64,000 nucleotides of DNA from Physcomitrium patens (taxonomy: Eukaryota; Streptophyta; Bryopsida; Funariales; Funariaceae). The stretch spans positions 12,324,748 through 12,388,747 of the forward strand of contig NC_037257.1 of assembly GCF_000002425.4 (NCBI RefSeq). The letters are read 5' to 3'. Shown one piece after another: positions 21,897 through 33,599 of this stretch. The translations under genes were made by a program, and so were the position numbers. Numbering within the stretch: the stretch's first letter is position 1; each line of letters begins with the position of its first letter. A model generated the notes under the pieces. The model did no database searches. It worked only from the letters and a program-made list of their open reading frames with translations, and was not told the origin of the DNA.

Positions 21897-24800
21897 GGAC
21901 CGTGTGGCTGGAACCTTGCACAACTTCTAGTAAAGGTCCTATTCTCTCCTCAGAGCCTTCTCCTTGTTTTACATTAAATGTTATTTTAGGACCTAAATAT
22001 TACAAAGTCTCTGCCTTCTAGATTCAGGAGCCTCAGCGTGTTTTTTAGATGAAGAATTTACTAAAAGACATAGCCTATCTTTAGTAAAAAAAACTAAACA
22101 TGTTCATGTAGAAGTCATAGATGGTCGTCCATTGTCTTCTGGAGATATTACTCACGAAATCCTTCCTATAGAAGTAATAATCAATGGTCATAATAGTTTT
22201 GTAGTATTTAATATCATTAGATTTTCCTCTAATCTAGTTATTTTAGGTTTATCGTGGTTAGAAAAATACAACCCTCAAATAGACTGGATTTCTCGAACTC
22301 TTACTTTCTCTAAAAGTATAACTAATAGTGTAGTTAAGCAAGTAGAGAATCATGAGTCCAGTTCAATTAAACCCGTATTTATAGGTATAAAAGCTTTCTT
22401 GCATGCTGCTATGAAAGAATCACCATACATTATTTATGCTACACCCGTTTCTATTGGTGAAAAGACTTCAAGTGGCATTCCAAGCCAATATCAAGAATTT
22501 CAAGATGTATTTGAAAAAAAGAATGCGGATACACTCCTAGAACATCGTCCTTATGATTGCTCAATTGACCTTCAAGAAGGAGCACAACCGCCATTCGGAC
22601 CAATCTATAGTTTATCACAAAATGAGTTGGCTGAATTCAAGGAGTATATTGAAGAAAATCTAGCCAAGAATTTCATACGCCATTCTAAATCTCCAGCAAG
22701 AGCTCCAATTCTATTTGTGAAGAAAAAAGATGGATCATTGCAGATGTGTGTTGATTATCGAGGACTCAACAAGATTACTATCAAAAACAGGTATCCACTA
22801 CTTTTAATATCTGGACTTCTTGATCAGCTGAATCAAGCTAAGATCTATACAAAAATAGATCTTCGGGGAGCATACAGTCTAGTACACATCAAAGAAGGAG
22901 ATGAATAGAAGATTGCGTTTCGAACTAGGTATGGATATTTTGAATACAATGTCATGCCTTTTGGACTTAGAAATGCACCAGCAGCTTTTCAACATCTAAT
23001 CAATGATGTTTTTCAAGAGTTTTTGGACGATTTGGTAGTATGTTATCTAGACGACATCTTGATCTATTCTAAGAATCCAGAAGAATATGAACTTCGTGTT
23101 TGTCGTGTGTTACAAAAATTAAGAGATACATGACTCTATGCCCAAATAGAAAAGTGTATATTCCACACTACTCAAGTCGATTTCTTAGGTTTTATCATTT
23201 CAAATGATGGACTTATGATGGATCCTAAGAAAGTTCAAACTATTAGAGATTGGAAGATCCCAAAAACGATAAGAGATGTCTAATGTTTTTTGGAATTTGC
23301 CAACTACTATCGGATCTTCATCAAAGACTTCTCTCGAGTTGCAGCTCCACTTACACGTTTGACTTGTAAAGACAAACTCTAATGGAATCAAGAAGCGGAA
23401 GTTACTTTTGAATCTTTGAAGACAGCGTTTATTTTTGCACCAATTTTGTATCGTGTTGATCTTTCCAAAGCATTCTTTATAGAAACAGATACATCGGACT
23501 TTGCTCTGGGTGCGATTTTATCACAAATGGGAACAGATGACAAACTTCATCCAGTAGCCTTTCATTCAAGAAAATTCTCAGCTGCAGAAATTAATTATGA
23601 GATCCATGACAAAGAACTTCTTGCAATTGTGGATTCTTTTCAAGAATGGCGTCATTATCTGGAAGGCGCTTCTAGTCCAGTCACCGTGTATATGGATCAC
23701 AAGAACCTCGAATATTTTGTGTTAGCACGCGTATTAAATCGTTGGCAAGCTCGTTGGAGCATGTCTTTATCAAGATTCGAGTTCATCATCACTTATCAGC
23801 CAGAAAAACAACAAGGTTTATCCGATGTCCTATCTAGACGTTCTTATCTTGCACCAAAAGAAGGAGATGCAGCTTTTAAGTAACAAAGAACCGTTCTCTT
23901 GAAGCCGGAACAATTTCATCTTCGAGTAATAGAATCAAAATTGACTGTTGATTTAACTTTCCTTAAGCAAGTCCAGTTAAGTATGTCTTCAGACCCTCTT
24001 GTTCATGATATCAAAAATAATTCTTCTAAATCTCATGATCCATCTAAATTTGAATTCAAGAACAATCTACTCTATTTCAAAGGACGCCTATATGTTCCAA
24101 AAGGAGAAGCACGTTTACGTTTTCTTCAAGCTCGTCACGACTTCCCAGCAGCATGACATTTCGGATATAATAAGACTTTGAAGCTGATATCTAGGGATTT
24201 TTGGTGGCCTCAAATGTCGAAGGCAATTAAAGATTTTGTACAATCATGTGATGTTTGCTCAAGATCAAAAACTCCTCGTCATCAACCTTTTGAACTTCTT
24301 CAGCCATTACCCATTCCAGAACAACAATGGTCTTCTATTTCTATGGACTTCATCATGGATCTTCCAACCTCAGGTTCTTATGACTCTATATTCGTGATAG
24401 TAGATCGTTTTACCAAAATGGCACATTTTGTACCATGTACAAAATCTATCATAGGTGAAGAAACAGCTAAGCTCTTTCTTCACAATATCTATCGCTATCA
24501 TGGATTATCCAAGGATATTATATCAGATAGAGGAACTCAATTTATATCAAGATTTTGATGGACTCTTTTTAAGGTTCTAAAAGTGGATATAAAACTATCT
24601 TCGGCATTCCATCCTCAAACTGATGGACAAACGGAGCGTGTTAATCAAGTTTTGGAGCAATATTTAAGATGTACCATTAATTACCAACTAGATGATTAGA
24701 CAACTCTTTTGCCATTGGCAGAGTTTGCTTACAATAACATGGTACATTCTTCTACAAAACAAACACCTTTCTTTGCTAATTATGGTTATCATCCATGACT

Positions 24801-25388
24801 TGATACTTTTGACTTTTCAAAAGTTGATAATCCTGCTGCAAAAGATTCGGCAATTCATTTATCAGAGCTACATGCAACGATGAAGGCGAAGTTAAAAGAG
24901 GCTCAAGAACAACAAAAGGCCAATGGAGATGTCTATCGAAAGGAACAACCATCATTCGTCTTGGGTGATAAGGTATGATTACTTCGTCGTAATATCAAGA
25001 CCACTCATCCTTGTGACAAGTTGGACTATCAAAGGCTGGGACCATTTTCTATTTCTGTACAAATCAATCCAGTTGCATATCGTTTACATCTACCAGAGTC
25101 AATGAAAATCCATCCAGTATTCCACGTGTCTCTTTTTGAACCATACAAGACAGTGGACATATCAAGAAGACGACAAGCTCTCCCTCATCCTATAGAAGTG
25201 GACAATAATGAAGAGTTTGAAGTAGAAGAAGTCTTAGATTCAAGGCGACGCCAAAATAAATTAGAATAACTTGTCCCTTGGCGCGGATATGGTATTAGTG
25301 AATGCATATGGGAGCCAATAAAGAATCTTGCAAATGCAGCAAAGGCGATGGAGGCTTTTCATCGACGACATCCATCAAAATCAAGATG
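21897..25388 (+). pseudogene. pol of A1 (PR-RT-RH-IN-chromodomain), several stops
   Basis: Protease lies at about 22015-22330; a one-base deletion near 22018 disrupts the LLDSGAS segment. RT is at about 22470-23280 with YLDD at 23044-23055; TGG has become TAG at 22906-22908. A TAA at 23281-23283 replaces the Gln codon at the RT-RNase H junction. RNase H is at about 23400-23880 (ETDTSDFALGAILSQM). Integrase has a zinc finger near 24130-24290 (CDVC), MDFIMDLP, SDRGTQF and the [11 protein letters not shown] glutamate. The GPY/F module (RLGPFSI) is near 25030, and the chromodomain at 25200-25388 keeps EFEVEEVLDS, WRGYGIS and WEP. Most stops are C-to-T or G-to-A changes. Confidence 0.85.
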
Positions 25389-25483
25389 AAAACCTTCTTT
25401 ATAAAAGAAACAACATCTAGGCAAGATAACATTCTACTTTCAATTCTTGTTCATAGCTTCGTTGTAGTAGTAGCACTCATGAG

Positions 25484-25908
25484 ATGGAGAACCAACAACC
25501 AGCAGATTCAACTCAAGAGCCTTCATTTGCTGACCTGTCGGACAAGACATTACGATTGTCACAACCTTCAAGACAATGCAATCGAGATGAAGATCTTCAA
25601 GAACGACATGTTCTTCTTCGAATAGATGGTGAGATACAACACGTTTGGTATCACGATTTGGGAAGGGACTCCCGATGTTTGGTGATTTTGCTAGAGGTAG
25701 GAACAACTCCTGATGGTGTTCCAAATATTCTATTCGAAGGAAGTTACGAAGGCCTCAACAATGATCAAATAACTGGGTGGTCTTCCTGCCCTGGTATGGA
25801 CACTACCGATGGTTGAGAGGCCCTATCAATTATCTTGGAAGAGAACAAAGATCAGAGTATGTGGTGAATACAATTCGTCGCATCATAGATTTCTTCAACA
25901 TACAATGA
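25484..25908 (+). pseudogene. Third ORF of A1 (unknown function), one frameshift
   Basis: The ATG at 25484 lies 95 bases after the pol stop, in a separate frame. About 140 codons end at TGA 25906-25908, with one base missing near 25798 relative to A2 (atggacac versus atgagacac). The N-terminal half is acidic/polar; the middle holds WYHDLGRD and ILFEGSYEGLNNDQITGW; the C-terminal block has the HYRWLRGPI-type segment, then EQRSEYV and IIDFFN. No signal peptide or transmembrane helix is evident, so it is not a classical envelope gene. Homologous ORFs sit at the same place in A2, B, C, D, E, F and G. Confidence 0.7.
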
Positions 25909-25930
25909 CCGCTCCTCGTGGAACTCGTCT

Positions 25931-25946
25931 CTAGAAGGGAGGGTAA
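25931..25946 (+). other. Polypurine tract of A1
   Basis: ctagaagggagggtaa directly precedes LTR2 (TGTCAC). It is the expected plus-strand primer, and a similar sequence precedes LTR3. Confidence 0.75.
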
Positions 25947-26507
25947 TGTCACGGCCATAATCATGTAAGCTAATAATTACATATAGAAATAGGTAGAAGT
26001 AAGTAAAAGTAGATAAAAGTAAGTTAATTCTATAATATTTAATATGGAAGCTCCTTAGAAACTTCTTAGACGTTGCTTTGACTTCATAGGTGTCTTTAAT
26101 TGACTTTTTGGATTAGAAACGTGGTCAACAAGTTGGCCATGTGCCACACATGTTGTTAGCTCGAAGATCAAGCTAATTATGTGGCCCACACATAGAAAAA
26201 CTTGCCTTGTAAGTCAAGGCATGTGCCCTACAAAGTCAACACATATTGCAGGTCCTATAGAATGTCACCACGTAGCCCCTAGTTAGAGAGTATATATAGA
26301 GACAAGAGTGAAGGCTTCTTCACTCTTGTCAATTCCTTTCTTGCTTCTAGTCTAGTTTCAAGGGTCTCTAGTTTTCTTGTCTTTTGGCAATAGCCATTCC
26401 AGTTCTTCTTTCAATATATATACTTATTTATATATACTTTGTTACCTCTCTTTGAGTGAAGGCTCACTTGTCTGAATTGTTTTTTCATCGAGTTCTTGTC
26501 CCTGACA
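25947..26507 (+). repeat. LTR2 of the array (3' LTR of A1 and 5' LTR of A2)
   Basis: 561 bases. The predicted RNA 5' 11-mer is at 26322-26332 and the matching primer site TTGACAAGAGT at 26510-26520, again 11/11 with two bases after the LTR. One LTR serves both internal domains. Confidence 0.9.
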
Positions 26508-26528
26508 GATTGACAAGAGTACACCTAC

Positions 26529-26634
26529 AATATCAGAGCTTTGTCTAATCTTGATTAAGAGTGGATTATCCTTTTTTCTTGATAAGATATAAGCGTATTA
26601 GAAGTTGCGGATTACCCTCTTCTAAACTGATATT
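26529..26634 (+). promoter_or_regulatory. Leader structural unit of A2
   Basis: Identical by eye to 20698-20803, within a long tract of identity shared by A1 and A2. Confidence 0.75.
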
Positions 26635-26719
26635 ATCCTTAGTATTTTCTTTGTCCGCAAGTCCTCTCTCCTATTTGTCTTGAGTGATATTAGACATCTT
26701 CTCTCTTCTAAGTGTTATC

Positions 26720-27566
26720 TTGGCAGAACTTGTTGAAATGAAGAGTGCAACGGCACAAATGCAAGAGCAATTGAGGGAGTTAATCCTTGCAATGCATTAA
26801 CTCAATTTACCACCACAAGGAGCAATAAGATTGGCAGGAAGTGAAGATATAGAAATGGTTGGAGCTGCTTCAATATGTGCAGCAAATCATGTCCTTTCTC
26901 CTATGGTGGAACGCCCTTCAAATGTTAGAGAACCAAGAATTGCCCTACTTGAGAATTTTGATGGCACCAGATCCAAGTTTCGAGGATTTTTCAATCAAGT
27001 GCAACTTGTGATTGAACTTCAACTCCAAAGCTATCCAACTCTAGGATCACAAGTTAGATTCATTGTTACGCTTCTTTCAGGTTTGACACTATCGTGGTTT
27101 TCATCTTTTCTTAAACGACGAGATCCAATATTGGATAATCTAGAGGCTTTTTTGGTGGAGTTTCAATCCATGTATGGAGAACATGATGCAATTCGTGTTG
27201 CAACCAATAAGATCCATATTTTACGACAAGACAATCGATCAGTAATGTTATATGCTTCATAATTTTGATAACTTGCAACTGATATCAAGTGGGATGATGC
27301 TGCACTTATTAGCCAATTTTTCTACGGATTACAATATGAGGTAAAAAAATTAATGCTCAACTTACTTGATCCTCAAACATTGAGTCAAGCAATTGACTTT
27401 GCTGTGAAGTGCGACAATCGCCTTTTTGAATTTCGATCTGAAAACCGTACAAGTGCACCTCAACGTTACTATAATTCAATGGCAATACCTACACCTCTTC
27501 AACACATACATTCAGAAGTAGAGGATATGCCAATTGATGTAGTACGTTTCAAACCTCTTATTGAGT
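26720..27566 (+). pseudogene. gag of A2, running into an assembly gap
   Basis: Identical to A1 gag up to about 27239, including the TTG start and the TAA in the N-terminus. It then diverges, with stops where A1 has TCACAA and similar. It enters the N gap at 27567, which hides the zinc knuckle and the gag/pol overlap. Confidence 0.75.
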
Positions 27567-27759
27567 NNNNNNNNNNNNNNNNNNNNNNNNNNNNNNNNNN
27601 NNNNNNNNNNNNNNNNNNNNNNNNNNNNNNNNNNNNNNNNNNNNNNNNNNNNNNNNNNNNNNNNNNNNNNNNNNNNNNNNNNNNNNNNNNNNNNNNNNNN
27701 NNNNNNNNNNNNNNNNNNNNNNNNNNNNNNNNNNNNNNNNNNNNNNNNNNNNNNNNNNN
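27567..27759. other. Assembly gap (193 N)
   Basis: All bases are N. Comparison with A1 implies it covers the end of gag and the start of pol. Translations across it are meaningless. Confidence 1.
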
Positions 27760-28152
27760 AGTAAAGGTCATATTCTCTCCTCAGAGCCCTCTCCTTGTTT
27801 TACATTAAATGTTATTTTAGGACCTAAACATTACAAAGACTCTGCCTTATTAGATTCAGGAGCCTCAGCGTATTTTTTAGATGAAGAATTTACTAAAAGA
27901 CATAGCATATCTTTAGTAAAGAAAACCAAACCTGTTCATGTAGAAGTCATAGATGGTCGTGCATTGTCTTCTGGAGATATTACTCACGAAACCCTTCCTA
28001 TAGAAGTAATAATCAATGGTCATAATCGTTTTGTAGTATTTAATATCATTAGATCTCCCTCTAATCCAGTCATTTTAGGTTTATCGTGGTTAGAAAAATA
28101 CAACCCTCAAATAGATTGGATTTCTCGAACTCTTACTTTCTCTAAAAATATT
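27760..28152 (+). pseudogene. Protease part of A2 pol
   Basis: It carries LLDSGASAYFLDEEF with the aspartic protease active site, better preserved than in A1, and continues to NPQIDWISRTLTFSK. It then ends abruptly at the junction with foreign sequence at about 28147-28155. Confidence 0.75.
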
Positions 28153-28306
28153 TAAACAAAGACACGCGGAGATGAATATGGAAGACCTTAATGAAGGTAT
28201 AGAGATTCCACAGCAAGAAGATGAAAGTGATTTGGATAATGAAGGTGACGCAGACGAACAGGACAAAGACGTAGAGGATATATTATGAATAAAACAGCAA
28301 TAAGCC
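28153..28306 (+). other. Foreign replacement segment with a short acidic reading frame
   Basis: Where A1 has about 170 bases of protease-RT linker (22316-22487), A2 has unrelated sequence. One frame (28154 to the TGA near 28290) is open for about 45 codons and codes for a strongly acidic, Asp/Glu/Gln-rich peptide ending DKDVEDIL. I do not recognise it. An acidic linker of another retroelement or a captured host exon are possibilities. Confidence 0.5.
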
Positions 28307-28348
28307 AATATAAAGAATTTCAAGATGTATTTGAAAAAAAGAATGCGG

Positions 28349-29612
28349 TGTCGTGTTGTAACACGAGTATACCGTGAAAATATAAAGAAAGGGGACTTTT
28401 ATTAATGTTCAGTTACCTCGAATATTGGAAGCAACGACCAACTCCAATGCAAATACTGAGTGGCCAGGTTCAGTCACCCCGTTACAGTCAGCCGGGGCAT
28501 ACTGAAATGCTCCATTCGATTTCAATAACGGGAGTCAGCAGGAAGAGAAAGGACCAATTCACACGACGGGTGAGCCTGGTTCGAAGAGCCAATTGGATCC
28601 AATTTCAAGAATCCAATCCGGGTCCTCTTACCCAATATGAGACCTGCATTGGTCAAGCAACCCAATGCCGTCTAATTACGGAAATATCCAAGTCTTACTA
28701 CGGGCCTCAGCCAGTCTGACGTGAAGGACCAATTTGATCCAATTACGGGAACATCCAGGTTACTACGGGCATCTTACTCAATATGAAACCTGAATTGGTC
28801 GGACGACTCAATATGGACCCGAGTACGGGGTTTCGATTCTGTTTCAGGCTGTCTTATTCTCTGTGCCGTTTCAGGGAACGTTGTTTTCAGTAAATGGATC
28901 TTTTAAAGGTAAAAACGGAGGAGAAAGCTCTGACGGCGGGAGCCAATTTTGGATCTAAGCTCTGACGGTGGGAGCCAATTCCGGATCCAAGACGAAAGAT
29001 TGAAGAAATTCAGAGGATAAGGTTAGGGGGAGAATAAGTTTTTGGGGGGTTTTTTTTTTTGAAGGTCAGGGAGAGAGGAGCTTCATGCTTCGGGCGGAGA
29101 AAGAAGATAGAGAATTGGGTTTTTTTTTCTTCATTGGGTTTTGGGAAGACTGAGGCAATCGTTGCGGAAGTCAGTGTTGTAATAGTGAATCGAGATTTTT
29201 AATGAAGTGGGTTTGATTACTCTTGACTGTTTTGTGAAATCGAGTTACATTTGAGATTGAAGAATTAAAAGGGTGTCTATAGGATTGAGTATGTGGAGTG
29301 AATGAAATTTATTGGGTTAATCTAACAAGACAGTCAGTGGATACAAGATTGCAAGTACAAAGCGGTATCGAAGATTAACAGTTGGATTGTTCGGAGTTCT
29401 CCGTAACGTTTAGAGACCTACCGGCCGGGACAAAAAGGACTTCGGCGAGCAGTCGAAGGGGCATCCGTATAGATTTACGATGTATTCTTGGAGTCGTTTA
29501 TATTCTAACAGTCAAAAACTGATAGACTGCTTGACTATTGGCGAATCTCCGTACTACCTTCTATAGCCAAACGCCCGGCGCATTCTCGAGTAAGAAAGCA
29601 CGTAATACGAGA
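28349..29612 (+). mobile_element. 1.26-kb higher-GC insertion in A2 pol carrying H-like gag sequence
   Basis: It splits the gaatgcgg/atacactcc junction that is intact in A1 at about 22526. gcgg is repeated on both sides (28345-28348 and 29613-29616). The ends are imperfect inverted repeats (TGTCGTGTT and AATACGAGA). The left third (about 28509-28900) is homologous to the gag-protease linker of element H (17520-17890) but less decayed. The remainder contains GC-rich and T-run sequence without an ORF. It may be a solo LTR or a small non-autonomous element that captured H-family sequence. Confidence 0.6.
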
Positions 29613-29616
29613 GCGG

Positions 29617-32478
29617 ATACACTCCCGGAACATCGTCCCTATGATTGCTGAATTGACCTTGAAGAAGGAGCACAACCGCCATTCGGACCAATCTACAGTT
29701 TATCACAAAATGAATTGGCTGAACTCAAGGAGTATATTGAAGAAAATCTAGCCAAGAATTTCATACGCCATTCTTAATCTCCGGCAGGAGCTCCAATTCT
29801 ATTTGTGAAGAAAAAAGATGGATCATTGCAGATGTGTGTTGATTATCGAGGACTCAAGAAGATTACCATAAAAAACAGGTATCCACTACCTTTAATATCT
29901 GGACTTCTTGATCAGCTGAATCAAGCTAAGATCTATACAAAAATAGATCTTTGGGGAGCATACAATCTAGTATGCATCAAAGAAGGAGATGAATGGAAGA
30001 CTGCATTTCGAACTAGGTATGGACATTTTGAATACAACGTCATACCTTTTGGACTTACAAATGCACCAGTAGCTTTTCAACACCTAATGAATGATGTTTT
30101 TCGAGAGTTTTTGGACGATTTTATGGTATGTTATCTAGATGACATCTTGATCTATTCTAAGAATCCAAAAGAACATGAACTTCATGTTCGTCGTGTGTTA
30201 CAAAAATTAAGAGATGTAGGACTCTATGTTAAGATAGAAAAAGTATGTATTCTATACTACTCAAGTCGATTTTTTAGGTTACATCATTTCAAATGATGGA
30301 CTTATGATGGATCCTAAGAAAGTTCAAACTATTATAGACTCGAAGATCCCAAAAACGGTAAGAGATGTCTAATATTTTTTGGGATTTGCCAACTACTATC
30401 GGATCTTTATCAAAGTCTTCTCTCGAGTTGCAGCTCCACTTACACGTTTGACATGTAAAGATAAACTCCAATGGAATCAAGAAGCGGAAGTTGCTTTTGA
30501 ATCTTTGAAGACAGCGTTTGTTTCTGCACCAATCTTGTATCGTGTTATTTTTTTTAAAACATTCTTTATGGAAACAGATGCATCGGACTTTGCTCTGGGT
30601 GTGGTTTTATCACAAATGGGAACAGATGACAAACTTCATCCAGTAGCCTTTCATTCAAGAAAATTCTCAGCAGAAGAAATCAATTATGAGATCCATGATA
30701 AAGAACTTCTTACAATTGTGGATTCTTTTCAAGAATGGCATCATTATCTAAAAGGCACTTCTTGCCCAGTCATGGTGTATACGGAGCATAAGAACCTTGA
30801 ATATTTTATGTCAGCACGCGTATTAAATCGTCGCCAAGCTCATTGAAGCATGTCTTTATTAAGATTCAAGTTCATCATCACTTATCGACCAGAAATATAT
30901 CAGGGTTTATCTGATGCCCTGTCTAGACGTTCTTATCTTGCACCAAAACAAGGAGATGTAGCTTTTGAGCAACAAAGAATGGTTCTCTTGAAGCCAGAAC
31001 AATTTCATCTTTGAGCAATTAAATCAACATTGACTGTTGATTTAACTTTCCTTAAGCAAGTCCAGTTAAGTATGTCTTCAGACCCTCTGGTTTATGATAT
31101 CAAGAATAATTCTTCTAAATTTCATGATCCATCTAAATTTGAATTCAAGAACAACCTACTCTATTTCGAAGGACGCCTATATGTTTCAGAAGAAGAAACA
31201 TGTTTACGTGTTCTTCAAGCTCATCACGACTTCACAGCAGCAGGATATTTTGGATATAATAAGACTTTGGAGCTAATATCTAGGGATTTTTGGTAGCCTC
31301 AAATATAAAAGGTAGTTAAAGATTTTGTACAATCATGTGATGTTTGCTCAAGATCGAAAACTCCTCGTCATCGACCTTTTGGACTTCTTCAGCCATTACC
31401 CATTCCAAAACAACCATGGTCTTCTGTTTCTATGGACTTCATCACGGATCTTCCAATCTCAGGTTCTTATGATTCTATATTCGTGATAGTAGATCGTTTT
31501 ACCAAGATAGCACATTTTGTACCATGTACAAAATCTATCACAAGTGAAGAAACAACTAAGCTCTTTGTCGACAATATCTATCGCTATCATGGATTATTCA
31601 AGGATATTATATCAGATAGGGGATCTCAATTTGTATCAAGATTTTGGCGGACTCTTTTCAAGATTCTTAAAGTGGATATAAAACTATCTTCGACATTCCA
31701 TCCTCAAACTGATGGACAAATGGAGCGTGTTAATCAAGTTTTGGAGCAATATTTAAGATGTACCATTAATTACCAACAAGATGATTGGACAACTCTTTTG
31801 CCATTGGCAGAGTTTGCTTATAATAATATAGTACACTCTTCTATAAAACAAACACCTTTCTTTGCTAATTATGGTTATCATCCACGACTTGATACTTTTG
31901 ACTTTTCAAAAGTTGATAATCCTGCTGCAAAAGATTTAGCAATTCATTTATCAGAGCTACATACAACGATGAAGGCGCAGTTAAAAGAGGCTCAAGAATA
32001 ACAAAAGGCCAATGCAAATGTCTATCGAAAGGAACAACCATCATTCGTCTTGGATGATAAGGTATGGCTACTTCGTCGTAATATCAAGACCACTCGTCCT
32101 TGTGACAAGTTGGACTACCAAAGGCTGGGACCATTTTCTATTTCTGCACAAATCAATTTAGTTGCATATCGTTTAGATCTACCACAGTCAATGAAAATCC
32201 ATCCAGTATTTCACGTGTCTCTTCTTGAACCATACAAGATAGTGGACATACCAAGAAGATGATAAGCTCCACCTCATCCTATAGAAGTGGACAATAATGA
32301 AGAGTTTGAAGTAGAAGAAGTCTTAGATTCAAGGCGGTGCCGAAATAAATTAGAATATCTTGTCCATTGGTGCGGATATGGTATTAGTGAACGCACATGG
32401 GAGCCAATAAAGAATCTTGTAAATACAGCAAAGGTAGTGGAGGCTTTTCATCGACGACATCCATCAAAATCAAGATGA
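29617..32478 (+). pseudogene. pol of A2 downstream of the insertion (RT-RH-IN-chromodomain)
   Basis: RT (about 29617-30370) keeps YLDD near 30132 and reads through [17 protein letters not shown], where A1 has a stop. A TAA at 30370-30372 again replaces the Gln at the RT-RNase H junction. RNase H is at about 30480-30975. The integrase zinc finger lies around 31210-31400, with core MDFITDLP and SDRGSQF and a glutamate region (DGQMERVNQVL) at 31432-31880. GPY/F is near 32120, and the chromodomain at about 32300-32478 (YLVHWCGYGISERTWEP) is nearly intact. Remaining stops are scattered. Confidence 0.85.
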
Positions 32479-32572
32479 AAATCTTCTTTATAGAAGAAAC
32501 AACATCTAGGCAAGATAACATTCTTCTTTCAATTATTGTTCGTAGCTTCGTTGTAGTAGTGGCGCTTAGGAG

Positions 32573-32995
32573 ATGGAGAACCAACAACTAGCGGATTCAA
32601 CTCAAGAGCCTTCATTTGTTGACCTGCCGGACGAGACATTATGATTGTCACAACCTTCAAGACGACACAATCGAGATGAAGATCTTCAAAAACGACATGT
32701 TCTTCCTCGAATAGATGGTGAGATACAACGCGTTTGGTATCACGATTTGGGAAGGGACTCCTAATGTTTGGTGATTTTACTAGAGGTAGGAACAACTCGT
32801 GATGGTGTTCTAAATATTCTATTCGAAGGAAGTTACGAAGGCCTCAACAATGATCAAATAATGGGGTGGTCTTCCCGCCCTGGTATGAGACACTACCGAT
32901 GGTTGAGAGGCCCTATCAATCATCTTTGAAGAGAACAGAGATCAGAGTATGTGGTGAATACAATTCGTCGCATCATAGATTTCTTCAACATATGA
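32573..32995 (+). pseudogene. Third ORF of A2
   Basis: The ATG is at 32573, 95 bases after the pol stop, as in A1. It has a TGA near 32640 (from an Arg CGA) but keeps the frame that A1 lost, so the C-terminal block GMRHYRWLRGPINHL is readable. It ends at 32993-32995, one codon before the A1 stop. Confidence 0.7.
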
Positions 32996-33036
32996 TGACC
33001 GCTCCTCATGGAACTCGTCCCTAGAAGGGGGGGTAA

Positions 33037-33597
33037 TGTCACGGCCATAATCATGTAAGCTAATAATTATATATAGAAATAGGTAGAAGTAAGTAAAAGT
33101 AAGTAAAAGTAAGTTAATTCTATAATATTTAATATGGAAGCTTCCTAGAAACTTCTTAGACGCTGCTTTGACTTCATAGGTGTTTTTAATTGATTTTTTG
33201 GATTAGAAACGTGGTCAACAAGTTGGCCATGTGCCACACATGTTGTTAGCTCGAAGATCAAGCTAACTATGTAGCCCACATGTAGAAAAACTTGCCTTGT
33301 AAGTCAAGGCATGTGTCCTACAAAGTCAACACATATTGGAGGTCCTCTACAATGTCGCCACGTAGCCCCTAGTTAGAGAGTATATATAGAGACAAGAGTG
33401 AAGGCTTCTTCACTCTTGTCAACTCCTTTCTTGCTTCTAGTCTAGTTTCAAGGGTCTCTAGTTTTCTTGTCTTTTGGTAATAGCCATTCCAGTTCCTTTT
33501 TCAATATATATACTTATTTATATATATTTTGTTACCTCTCTTTGAGTGAAGGCTCACTTGTTTGAGTTATTTCTTCATCGAGTTCTTGTCCTTGACA
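33037..33597 (+). repeat. LTR3 of the array (3' LTR of A2)
   Basis: 561 bases, preceded by a polypurine tract (ctagaagggggggtaa). It ends CTTGACA at 33597, directly followed by element H sequence. The U3 part holds GAAgcTTCctaGAAacTTC near 33136, an imperfectly spaced heat-shock-like motif. Confidence 0.9.
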
Positions 33598-33599
33598 TA

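Larger units (their letters stand above)
20116..33597 (+). mobile_element. Tandem array of two chromodomain elements sharing the middle LTR (A1-A2)
   Basis: The order is LTR1 (20116-20676), A1 internal region, LTR2 (25947-26507), A2 internal region, LTR3 (33037-33597). Each LTR is exactly 561 bases, starting TGTCA and ending TGACA. Flanking pentamers ctgtc (left) and tatgt (right) do not match, so there is no target-site duplication. Host element H lacks the segment that should join the two flanks. Recombination between two separate insertions in H explains all three facts. Confidence 0.85.

Noticed and set aside
25302-25625. 107-codon plus-strand ORF overlapping the chromodomain end of A1, and its counterparts at 9249-9572 and 54532-54855
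   Set aside because: It is an out-of-frame reading across the chromodomain end and third-ORF start. The chromodomain and third ORF each have better-supported frames.
25484-25908. Third ORF as a retroviral-type envelope gene
   Set aside because: No signal peptide, transmembrane helix or glycosylation-rich ectodomain is visible, and the protein is short.
27499-27808. ORFs crossing 27567-27759
   Set aside because: They consist of N residues across an assembly gap.
28349-29612. Helitron or CACTA-type insertion
   Set aside because: The ends are TG.../...GA with a short inverted repeat and flanking gcgg. There is no TC...CTRR end, no CACTA terminus and no A/T target dinucleotide.
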